Of a stretch of DNA of 64,000 bases, positions 57,080 through 64,000 are shown piece by piece. The stretch covers positions 1-64,000 of the forward strand of contig UQAZ01000004.1 of NCBI GenBank assembly GCA_900539165.1, given 5' to 3'. The stretch is from an uncultured Oscillospiraceae bacterium (GTDB taxonomy: Bacteria; Bacillota; Clostridia; Oscillospirales; Acutalibacteraceae). The notes beneath the pieces were generated by a model, which saw only the letters and a program-made list of their open reading frames with translations, searched no databases and was not told the origin of the DNA. How positions within the stretch are numbered: the stretch's first letter is position 1; each line of letters begins with the position of its first letter. Both the position numbers and the translations under genes were made by a program.

Positions 57080-58324
57080 TTAATAGCTCCAGCGACCGTT
57101 TGAGAAAGTCATAACATTAGTCGAGGAGGTCAAATTTGATGACGCACGGTAAACTCCGTCGCCTATAATAAAATCATATTCGCCCGAATGATAGATTTGA
57201 AGTGTGTTCTTACTGTCGCCCGCCTTGGCTGTAAGCATAGTCTTGCTCTCAGAGCTGTTCATATTATACTCGTCAAGGTAAACGGTATCTCCGTCTCGGT
57301 AGGAATAGAATACTCGGTTTGAATCGGTAACGGCACAAGAGCAAAAAGCCTTATTTTCCACAAGTGTGACTGTTTGTTGCGAGCCGAACTTGCGTCTGAT
57401 TAAATTATAGTTCCCGTTATCCCGTCTTTGAAAATAATACAAGTATCCGTTTTCCATAGACATATTTATAATGCTGTCGTTATATGACGGAGCATTAAAA
57501 CTCTTTGTGCTGCCGTCTAAAGTATCAACAGTAAGATACTCCGTCCTGTCGTTTGGATATTTAAGAGTAAAAAATACTCTGTCACTTGATGCACCGATAA
57601 CCGTAAGGGTTTGTCCTTTTTTTGCGGAAAACAGTACCCTTGCATCTCCGCTGACAGCGTCCACACTCATAATTTGGTCATAAGCAGACACGCAATACAC
57701 CTTAGAATCATAAATATATGCCGTCTTAATATTCGGCGCAATCTTATACACCGAAGTGCCTTTATTCGCCTTACAAAGCATATTTGTCTTGTCATCGACG
57801 AAGTACAAATAATCATTATAGGCATTAAGGGACGAAATGCTGTCGGTATACGGCACAACGCACTCATAGGTTTCGCCGTACGGATTAAAGCGATATATGC
57901 CCGAGCCGTCAACGATATGATATGCGTTTGAATTATATCCGCACACCTTGCCGCCGTTAAGATTGTTACCTATCAAGCCGCCTTTTTTATCTCGTTCAAG
58001 CTTAAAGAAAGAGGAATCAAGATAGGTCATACTTTCATAGGTCGGCAAAGTAGTTTGCGTTACGGTTGTTTCGGTCACGGTAGTTTTACCGATAATATCC
58101 TCGTCGATATATGAAGCAACGGCATTATCGGGAACAACATTGCTGAAATAAAAATCAACAAAAACATATCTGAGCAATGCCCAAGCCGCAGTCAAAATCA
58201 AAACAATTATTCCGAGCGTGATTAAAAGCACCTTTAGAAATTTTCTGAAGGATGCTCTTTTCTCAAAACGACGCCGTCTTTTTTCAATTTTTTCCGTATC
58301 ATCGGCAAAATAGTCATACTTCAT
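57080..58324 (-). CDS. DUF5050-type membrane-anchored protein, predicted beta propeller
   Basis: 414-aa protein with a basic N-terminus (EKIEKRRRRFEKRASF), one membrane segment (about 33-55) and a large outside domain made of repeated short beta-strand patterns (YLYFVDDKTNMLCKANKG, KVYCVSAYDQIMSVDAVSG, GYLYYFQRRDNGNYNL). Such DUF5050 repeats resemble propeller blades. Function unknown. Its start shares one base with the proA stop. Confidence 0.78.
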   Translation of the reverse strand: MKYDYFADDTEKIEKRRRRFEKRASFRKFLKVLLITLGIIVLILTAAWALLRYVFVDFYFSNVVPDNAVASYIDEDIIGKTTVTETTVTQTTLPTYESMTYLDSSFFKLERDKKGGLIGNNLNGGKVCGYNSNAYHIVDGSGIYRFNPYGETYECVVPYTDSISSLNAYNDYLYFVDDKTNMLCKANKGTSVYKIAPNIKTAYIYDSKVYCVSAYDQIMSVDAVSGDARVLFSAKKGQTLTVIGASSDRVFFTLKYPNDRTEYLTVDTLDGSTKSFNAPSYNDSIINMSMENGYLYYFQRRDNGNYNLIRRKFGSQQTVTLVENKAFCSCAVTDSNRVFYSYRDGDTVYLDEYNMNSSESKTMLTAKAGDSKNTLQIYHSGEYDFIIGDGVYRASSNLTSSTNVMTFSNGRWSY

Positions 58325-59565
58325 TATCTGACTTGTCCGTTTCCATAAATTAAATATTTTGTTGAAGTGAGCTGTTCAAGTCCCATAGGGCCTCTTGCAT
58401 GAAGCTTTTGAGTTGAAATTCCAATCTCTGCACCCAAGCCGAACTCGCCGCCGTCGGTAAATCGGGTTGAGGCATTAACATAAACCGAGGAGGAGTCAAT
58501 GCACTTGAGAAATTTCTCTGCATTTTCGTCATTATTTGTGATAATCGCCTCGCTGTGACCTGTCGAATGTTCGTTGATATGCTCAATAGCCTCGTCCAAA
58601 GAATCAACCGTTTTCACGCTGATTATATAGTCCAAATACTCGGTATAAAAGTCTTCCTCTGTGGCAGGAGAAACCAAGGAGTAAGCCTGACAGGCGCGCT
58701 CGTCACCACGAATTTCAACATTCTTTTCTTTAAGTTTCTTTGCAATAACAGGCAATGCTTTATCAATTATTTTTGAATTAATAACAAGGCTTTCGCAAGC
58801 ATTACAAACGGAAATTCTCTGCGTTTTTGCATTGAAAATAATTTCGGCAGCCATATCAATATCGGCGGAATCGTCAACATAAATGTGACAATTACCCGAG
58901 CCGGTTTCAATTACAGGTACGGTAGAATTATTTACAACAGCCTTAATAAGTCCCTTACCGCCTCGTGGAATAAGGCAGTCGAGATACTCATTCATATTCA
59001 TCATATCATTAGCGGACTGACGGGATACATCATGCACAAGCTGAATAACATCTCTCGGAAAGCCCACACTTTCTACTGCATCACGCATTATTTCGCTGAG
59101 TGCGGTGTTTGAATTAATGGCTTCCTTACCGCCTCTTAGAAGCACGGAATTAGAGCTTTTAAGGCAGAGTGCCGCAGCATCAACCGTTACATTAGGTCTT
59201 GCCTCAAAAATAATGCCTATCACACCGATTGGCACGGTAATCTTTTTTATATCAAGTCCGTTATCCTTTTTATAATCGCTGATAACCTTACCGCAGGGGT
59301 CGTCAAGAGACGCAACCTGTCTAACTCCGTCTGCGATTGCTTTTATTCTCTCTTCATTAAGCATAAGCCTGTCAATCAAGCCGTCCGAAAGACCTGCCTG
59401 CTTGCCGTTAAGCAAGTCAACAGCGTTTGATTTAATAACGAATTCTGAGTTTTTTTCGAGTGCATCGGCTATTGCAACAAGTGCTTCGTTCTTCTGCTCG
59501 GTAGTAACCTGCGACATAAACGCCAAGGTTTTCTTTGCACATTTTCCCTGTTCCGATACTGTCAT
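58324..59565 (-). CDS. proA: Glutamate-5-semialdehyde dehydrogenase ProA
   Basis: 413-aa NADPH-dependent enzyme of proline synthesis. Catalytic Cys in RISVCNACESLVI, IFEARPNVTVDAAALCLKS and GGKEAINSNTAL typical of the family. Full length. GAGGTGAT precedes the ATG. It follows proB by 9 nt. Confidence 0.96.
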   Translation of the reverse strand: MTVSEQGKCAKKTLAFMSQVTTEQKNEALVAIADALEKNSEFVIKSNAVDLLNGKQAGLSDGLIDRLMLNEERIKAIADGVRQVASLDDPCGKVISDYKKDNGLDIKKITVPIGVIGIIFEARPNVTVDAAALCLKSSNSVLLRGGKEAINSNTALSEIMRDAVESVGFPRDVIQLVHDVSRQSANDMMNMNEYLDCLIPRGGKGLIKAVVNNSTVPVIETGSGNCHIYVDDSADIDMAAEIIFNAKTQRISVCNACESLVINSKIIDKALPVIAKKLKEKNVEIRGDERACQAYSLVSPATEEDFYTEYLDYIISVKTVDSLDEAIEHINEHSTGHSEAIITNNDENAEKFLKCIDSSSVYVNASTRFTDGGEFGLGAEIGISTQKLHARGPMGLEQLTSTKYLIYGNGQVR

Positions 59566-59574
59566 AATATCACC

Positions 59575-60342
59575 TCACGCAAGAAATTTAGTTCCCACAT
59601 TCTCGCCGCCGAGAACATTATAAATCTTTTTAGGCTCGGAGCCGTTCATAACCACAACAGGTATTCCTGCACCGGTGGCAATCTTAGCCGCCTTAACCTT
59701 TGTGGTAAAGCCTCCCGTTCCCTTTTCGCCGGCACCGCCTGCGCAAGCCTCAATTTCCTCTGTAATACTGTCAACAACGCTGATAAGCTTAGCGTCGGGG
59801 TTTTCGCTCGGGTTGCCGTCATAAAGTCCGTCGGTATCGGTCAAAAGAATAAGAATATCCGCACCGATAAGCTCGGCAACGGTTGCGCTGAGGCAGTCGT
59901 TATCGCCGTTGAGAAGCTCCTCGATAGAAACGGAGTCGTTCTCGTTTACTACGGGAATTGAGCCGTATTCAAGAAGTTGATTGAATGTATTTGTCAAATG
60001 TTCCTTATTATCTGCATTTCTAAGGGCATCATATGTAAAGAGAAGCTGAGACACAACAACATCATATTCGCCGAAAAATTTATCGTATAAGAACATAAGC
60101 TCGCCCTGACCGACAGCCGCTGCCGCCTGCTTACCCTTAATGCTTTTAGGCTTTTCCCCAAGTCCCAAGCGTGAAGTGCCGATAGCGATTGCACCCGATG
60201 AGACGAGAATTACCTCGTGTCCCATATTATGCAAATCAGCAAGCACATTAACAAGGTCGCTTATTTTTGATATATTAGTTTTTCCTGTTTTATGAGTTAA
60301 GGTGGATGTTCCGACCTTAACGACAATTCTTTTTCTCTTCAT
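59575..60342 (-). CDS. proB: Glutamate 5-kinase ProB, without PUA domain
   Basis: 255-aa kinase for the first step of proline synthesis. Amino-acid-kinase signatures: VVKVGTSTLTHK, VSSGAIAIGTSRLG, VNENDSVSIEEL and LLTDTDGLYDGNP. It ends at FLA after the kinase domain, about 110 residues shorter than enzymes carrying a C-terminal PUA domain; short forms of this kind exist. Operon with proA. Confidence 0.95.
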   Translation of the reverse strand: MKRKRIVVKVGTSTLTHKTGKTNISKISDLVNVLADLHNMGHEVILVSSGAIAIGTSRLGLGEKPKSIKGKQAAAAVGQGELMFLYDKFFGEYDVVVSQLLFTYDALRNADNKEHLTNTFNQLLEYGSIPVVNENDSVSIEELLNGDNDCLSATVAELIGADILILLTDTDGLYDGNPSENPDAKLISVVDSITEEIEACAGGAGEKGTGGFTTKVKAAKIATGAGIPVVVMNGSEPKKIYNVLGGENVGTKFLA

Positions 60343-60374
60343 AAGTATGCCGCCTAAATGTTATAATCTAAAAA

Positions 60375-60403
60375 ATTATAACACAATAATTATAATCTTG
60401 CAA
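60375..60403 (-). promoter_or_regulatory. Promoter of proBA
   Basis: On the minus strand TTGCAA (60398-60403) and TATAAT (60375-60380), 17 nt apart, 33 nt before the start codon. Confidence 0.7.
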
Positions 60404-60471
60404 TTAAAATGATGTATTTTTAGATAAATATTGCAAACAATAAGGCAAACAAATACTTTGGAGGAAATAAA

Positions 60472-61800
60472 ATGGCAAAAAGAGCGTACATCAGGATTGT
60501 TTCATATCTTACCCTTGCGCTGACAATCATCATAGCGTCGGCGATTATCAGCGGTAATTCAGCCAGGGCATACAAAAACGAGCTTGAGATTTCATATCAG
60601 CAAAGTCTTTCCGAATTAAACGAATGTCTTAACCAAATCGACACGAATATTACAAAGAGCCTGTATTCAAGCTCTTACGGTGAAATTTACGATTTAAGCA
60701 GAGACCTGTATGCGGTTTGCAGTACAGCAAAAAACGCAATGAGCAGACTGCCTGTGTCTCAGCTCGAATTGAACAACGCATACAAATTTTTAACGCAATG
60801 CTCTGATTATGCCCAATACATCGGCAAAAGAGTTGAAAAGGGCGAAAGCATTACGGACGAGGAACACGAAGGTTTGAAAACGCTTCTCGGCTATGCGCAA
60901 AAATTCAGCGAGCGTACAAATGAAATGATTGCAACGGTGAACGCAGGTGCAAAAATCACAAACAATCAGGTAAAAGGCTCTGGCGAAATAAATGTAACTG
61001 CTCTGTCAAACAACTTTTCGACAGGCGCAAAGACCTTTGACGACTTCCCCACTCTGATATACGACGGTCCGTTCTCCGACCAAGTGCTAAACAGAAATTC
61101 AAGGCTTGTATCGGAAAGCGAGGTCTACACCAAAGAGGAATGCCGTGAGATTGCGGCAAAGGCACTTAACACGAATATAAACGCAATAAATTACGAGACC
61201 GACGACAAATCAAAAATTCCCTGCTACACCTTCAAGTGCGGCAGATACACCGTACTGATTACAAAGCAGGGCGGATATATAAAAGAAATTATTTATTCGG
61301 GATTGATTTCCTCCTCGGGAATTTCGCAAGAGAATGCCTGCAATTTGGCAACGACTGCACTAAAGGAGCTGGGTTACGGCGATATGGAGGTGTGCTATTA
61401 CTCAACGCAAGGCAACATCTGCACCGTAAACTGTGCTTACTCAAAGGACGGTGTGCGATATTACGGCGACCTAATCAAGATAGGCATTTCTATGGCTGAC
61501 GGAGAAGTTGTAACGCTCGACGCAAGCACCTATTTAACAAATCATTATAATCGAGAAAAGCAGAAAATCACACTCAGCGAGGACGAGGCAAGGGCAAGAG
61601 TTTCAAAATATTTAACGATTGAAGGCTCAAGAATTTGCACAATTCCCAAGGAAAGCGGAAACGAGGTGCAATGCTATGAATTTACTTGCAAGAGCAAGGA
61701 CACTGGCGAAAATGCCCTCGTTTATATAAACTGCGACAACGGCTTTGAGGAAGACATTATGATTATGCTTCAAAGCGATAACGGCACAATGGTAAAATAA
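60472..61800 (+). CDS. ypeB: Spore germination protein YpeB
   Basis: 442-aa protein with one N-terminal membrane segment (about 8-28), a helical region (about 40-170) and three PepSY-like repeats in the C-terminal half (KEECREIAAKALNTN, SQENACNLATTALKELGYGD, LSEDEARARVSKYL). This is the YpeB layout; in Bacillus YpeB stabilises the cortex-lytic enzyme SleB in spores. No sleB gene lies beside it here. GGAGG lies upstream. It supports a spore-forming host. Confidence 0.88.
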   Translation: MAKRAYIRIVSYLTLALTIIIASAIISGNSARAYKNELEISYQQSLSELNECLNQIDTNITKSLYSSSYGEIYDLSRDLYAVCSTAKNAMSRLPVSQLELNNAYKFLTQCSDYAQYIGKRVEKGESITDEEHEGLKTLLGYAQKFSERTNEMIATVNAGAKITNNQVKGSGEINVTALSNNFSTGAKTFDDFPTLIYDGPFSDQVLNRNSRLVSESEVYTKEECREIAAKALNTNINAINYETDDKSKIPCYTFKCGRYTVLITKQGGYIKEIIYSGLISSSGISQENACNLATTALKELGYGDMEVCYYSTQGNICTVNCAYSKDGVRYYGDLIKIGISMADGEVVTLDASTYLTNHYNREKQKITLSEDEARARVSKYLTIEGSRICTIPKESGNEVQCYEFTCKSKDTGENALVYINCDNGFEEDIMIMLQSDNGTMVK

Positions 61801-61852
61801 ATGAATAATTTTTAATTTGTATGCAAACACTATCAGCGAAAGGATGATATTA

Positions 61853-62161
61853 ATGAAAAAAATTATAGCTTTTTTGCTTGCTGTAACAGCAATCATCGCT
61901 GTTTTTGCAGGCTGTGCAAGTAACAAAAACCAAAGTCAAAATGTTGTAACAACAACACAAGCCGCAACCAATGCGGAAACCGAGACGACAAAGCCTGTCG
62001 AGTCAAAGGCAAAAGAGGATTTGTCAAAGGCAGGAGAAAATGTCAAGGACAAGGCAGACAAAGTAGGAGAGGACATCGGAGACGGTGTAAATGATGTTGC
62101 CGACGGCGTAGGCTCGGCAGTTGACAAAGCCGGCGACGCAGTAAAGGACGCAATAGATTAA
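61853..62161 (+). CDS. Small lipoprotein with helical Lys/Asp-rich body
   Basis: 102-aa lipoprotein: signal MKKIIAFLLAVTAIIAVFAG followed by the lipobox cysteine (VFAGC), a Thr/Asn/Glu linker, and an amphipathic repeat-like C-terminal region (NVKDKADKVGEDIGDGVNDV, then DGVGSAVDKAGDAVKD). The start is chosen because GAAAGG lies 9 nt upstream; two other in-frame ATGs lie before it. No named family; short helical repeats resemble stress or surface spacer proteins. Follows ypeB by 52 nt. Confidence 0.75.
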   Translation: MKKIIAFLLAVTAIIAVFAGCASNKNQSQNVVTTTQAATNAETETTKPVESKAKEDLSKAGENVKDKADKVGEDIGDGVNDVADGVGSAVDKAGDAVKDAID

Positions 62162-62183
62162 AACAACAAAGTAATTTATATTA

Positions 62184-62219
62184 AAAACCCTGCTCCGGAT
62201 TTCGCCGAAACAGGGTTTT
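62184..62219 (+). terminator. Terminator after the ypeB-lipoprotein unit
   Basis: Stem AAAACCCTG/CAGGGTTTT (62184-62192 with 62211-62219) with internal CGG..CCG pairing and T run. May also serve the opposite strand after pheT. Confidence 0.8.
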
Positions 62220-62263
62220 CTGTAATTTCAAGCACTAAAAACAGTGCTTATTTATTTTTGAAA

Positions 62264-64000
62264 TTATTGCTTGAGGTCTATTCCTTTTTCCTTGAGGGTT
62301 GCGATAATCTTATCTGTAACCTCGGTTACTTCTTCCTTAGTGAGTGTTCTTTCGGGATGAGCAAACACAATTCGGGTAGTGATAGACTTACTTCCGTCAT
62401 TTTCATCCTCATAAATGTCGGTTACATAAACATTTTTAACAAGCGGACTTTTTGCCTCTGCAATAGCTATTGCGATTGGGGCAAAGGTCTTTGAAATAAA
62501 CGAAAGGTCAATTTCCATTTCAGGGAATCTTGACGGCTCAATATACTGAATGGAAGCATTTTCGATATTTGCAAAAGCTTCTACATCAATTTCAGCATAT
62601 ACTATTGACGCCTTTTTATCAATCTTCTTTTGAACGGTAGGATAAACGATACCGATTTCGCCGATTTCCACACCGTCGCAGAAAACTCTGTTAAGATTAA
62701 CCGGGTGCTGATAAGGATATTCTGCCTGCTTAGCCTCAAAGGTAAGAGTCTTATGCTTAATATCATCCGACATAATCTCCAAAATATCACGAAGCTTATA
62801 GAAAAGCACAGATACCGGAGCAATCTTGCTGAAAAGAGTAATAGCAAGCTTTTTCTTTTCGATACAGTTATTGTTTTCGTCAAGACCTGTTACAACTCTG
62901 CCGATTTCAAAGATACCGAAGCGAAGCGCAAAGGAAGTATTGCTCTTAACCTGACAAAGCTGTGTAGGAATCATAGAACGACGAATTGTCTCGATATTAG
63001 GGTTTGTTGCTCCGTCAAGCTTAATAACACCGTCTGCATCCAAACCGATAGCTTTAAGCTCGTCATAATAAGACCAAACATAAGAATGAAGTTCATGAAG
63101 TGAAAATCTCTTAACAAGCAAGTCCTTTATTCTGTCCTCAACTGTCTTTTCAACATCGGGGCGAACAGGATAAAGAGGTGCAACAGCGGTATGAACATCA
63201 AAATTATCATAGCCGTAAATACGGGTGATTTCCTCGATAATATCGGCTTTCATTGTTACATCCTTAGTTGCTCTCCACGACGGAACATCAACAGTGAATT
63301 CGTCATTATCAACGCAAGCCTTAAATCCGAGAGAGGTCAAGGTCTTAATAATTGTATCATTTGAAATATCAATACCGGTATATTTATCAACAAACGACTT
63401 ATTAAAGCTAAGCTCAACCTTATCATAATGGTAAGCATAGTCATCGCTGAGAGAAGAAACAACGGTGGCACCGCTGTCATATTTTTGCAAAAGATTAACA
63501 AATCTTGCAATAGCGGTAACGGTCATTTCAGGGTCAAGGCACTTTTCATATCTCATAGAAGCGTCTGTTCTGTGAGAAAGGCGAACGGTTGACTTACGGA
63601 TTGAAGCAGCGTCAAAGGTTGCCGATTCAAGAGTAAGGGTGGTTGTATCATCAACGATTTCGCTGTCAAGACCGCCCATAATACCTGCGATTGCAACAGG
63701 TGTGTTATCGTTGCAAATCATAAGGGTATTTTCGTCTATATTTCTCTCAACACCGTCAAGTGTTTGGAAAGTAAACGGAGTGTCAAAACGCTTAATTCTG
63801 ATTTTTTCAACCTTACGGCTGTCGAATGCGTGCATAGGCTGACCCATTTCAAGCATAAGATAATTTGTAAGGTCTGTAAGGAAATTAATGCCCCTCATTC
63901 CGCAATAATAAAGGCGGATACGCATATCAACAGGAGAAACCGTACGCTTAATCCCCTCAAGCTGCATACACGAATATCTTTGGCAAAGAGGGTCCTCAAT
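62264..64000 (-). CDS. pheT: Phenylalanyl-tRNA synthetase beta subunit PheT, C-terminal part
   Basis: 579 residues of PheT, open to the window edge. At the edge IEDPLCQRYSCMQLEG matches the start of the B3/B4 editing region; then GINFLTDLTNYLMLEMGQPMHAFD, GIMGGLDSEIVDDTT (B4), the B5 domain, core SHRTDASMRYEK and a C-terminal ferredoxin-fold anticodon-binding domain ending ATLKEKGIDLKQ. The N-terminal tRNA-binding part and pheS should lie to the right. In frame ATGs inside the window are not the start. Confidence 0.96.
   Translation of the reverse strand: MEDPLCQRYSCMQLEGIKRTVSPVDMRIRLYYCGMRGINFLTDLTNYLMLEMGQPMHAFDSRKVEKIRIKRFDTPFTFQTLDGVERNIDENTLMICNDNTPVAIAGIMGGLDSEIVDDTTTLTLESATFDAASIRKSTVRLSHRTDASMRYEKCLDPEMTVTAIARFVNLLQKYDSGATVVSSLSDDYAYHYDKVELSFNKSFVDKYTGIDISNDTIIKTLTSLGFKACVDNDEFTVDVPSWRATKDVTMKADIIEEITRIYGYDNFDVHTAVAPLYPVRPDVEKTVEDRIKDLLVKRFSLHELHSYVWSYYDELKAIGLDADGVIKLDGATNPNIETIRRSMIPTQLCQVKSNTSFALRFGIFEIGRVVTGLDENNNCIEKKKLAITLFSKIAPVSVLFYKLRDILEIMSDDIKHKTLTFEAKQAEYPYQHPVNLNRVFCDGVEIGEIGIVYPTVQKKIDKKASIVYAEIDVEAFANIENASIQYIEPSRFPEMEIDLSFISKTFAPIAIAIAEAKSPLVKNVYVTDIYEDENDGSKSITTRIVFAHPERTLTKEEVTEVTDKIIATLKEKGIDLKQ

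Overview
The window looks like a spore-forming clostridial Firmicute, probably of the Oscillospiraceae/Ruminococcus type. This is inferred from YpeB (spore germination), an AraC/TetR/XRE regulator mix, a MurE of the meso-diaminopimelate type, GatCAB beside AspRS, and gut-type functions such as a bile-salt-hydrolase-family enzyme, a GPH sugar transporter and glycogen enzymes. No species is claimed.

Region 1 (1-8258) is the right end of an integrative and conjugative element of the Tn1549/CTn type, visibly GC-richer than the chromosome. All its genes point left: a 119-aa protein of unknown function, a replication-initiator-like DUF6017 protein, a DUF5348 protein, PcfB, the VirD4-type coupling protein, two small Maff2-type proteins with a 58-aa protein between coupling protein and Maff2-like gene, a VirB6/TrbL-like membrane protein, an MT-A70 methyltransferase, PrgI and the start of VirB4. 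The element ends in a displaced 3' part of a tRNA-Ser gene (8203-8258). The rest of that tRNA and the integrase should lie left of the window.

Region 2 (8495-16549) is an accessory stretch: a HEPN/Abi-like protein, a small XRE regulator, an HNH nuclease with a tiny acidic partner, an EFR1 flavodoxin-ferredoxin, three hydrolases (an alpha/beta hydrolase, a choloylglycine-hydrolase-family enzyme and an HSL-type esterase), an aminoglycoside-phosphotransferase-fold protein and an AraC regulator.

Region 3 (16644-42612) is core chromosome: tRNA-Thr(CGT), a CinA C-terminal-domain protein, folD, lgt, three overlapping small genes, a phosphodiesterase, a TetR regulator, ftsZ, the division and cell wall cluster (mraZ-rsmH-ftsL-pbp-murE-murF-mraY-ftsW-murG-murA-ftsQ, without murD, murC, murB or ftsA), a GPH transporter, and aspS-gatC-gatA-gatB.

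Region 4 (42774-47925) is a surface-acylation locus: an acyl carrier protein, an MBOAT O-acyltransferase and three tandem SGNH/DltD-like proteins, with a chimeric gene relic and exact repeats between two of them. No adenylation (DltA) gene is present.

Region 5 (48089-64000) holds a DUF4173/XRE/DUF2975 trio preceded by a 278-bp element with 16-bp perfect terminal inverted repeats, a glycogen-breakdown pair (GH13 enzyme and glycogen phosphorylase with a lysine/alanine repeat tail), a flippase, a DUF5050 protein, proA-proB, ypeB, a small lipoprotein and the C-terminal part of pheT.

Most interesting points: the att site and its GGTGCCC repeats, the HEPN protein next to it, the ACP-MBOAT-SGNH locus with its duplication scars, the 278-bp structured element, and WalR-like boxes at ftsZ and between mraZ and the transporter.
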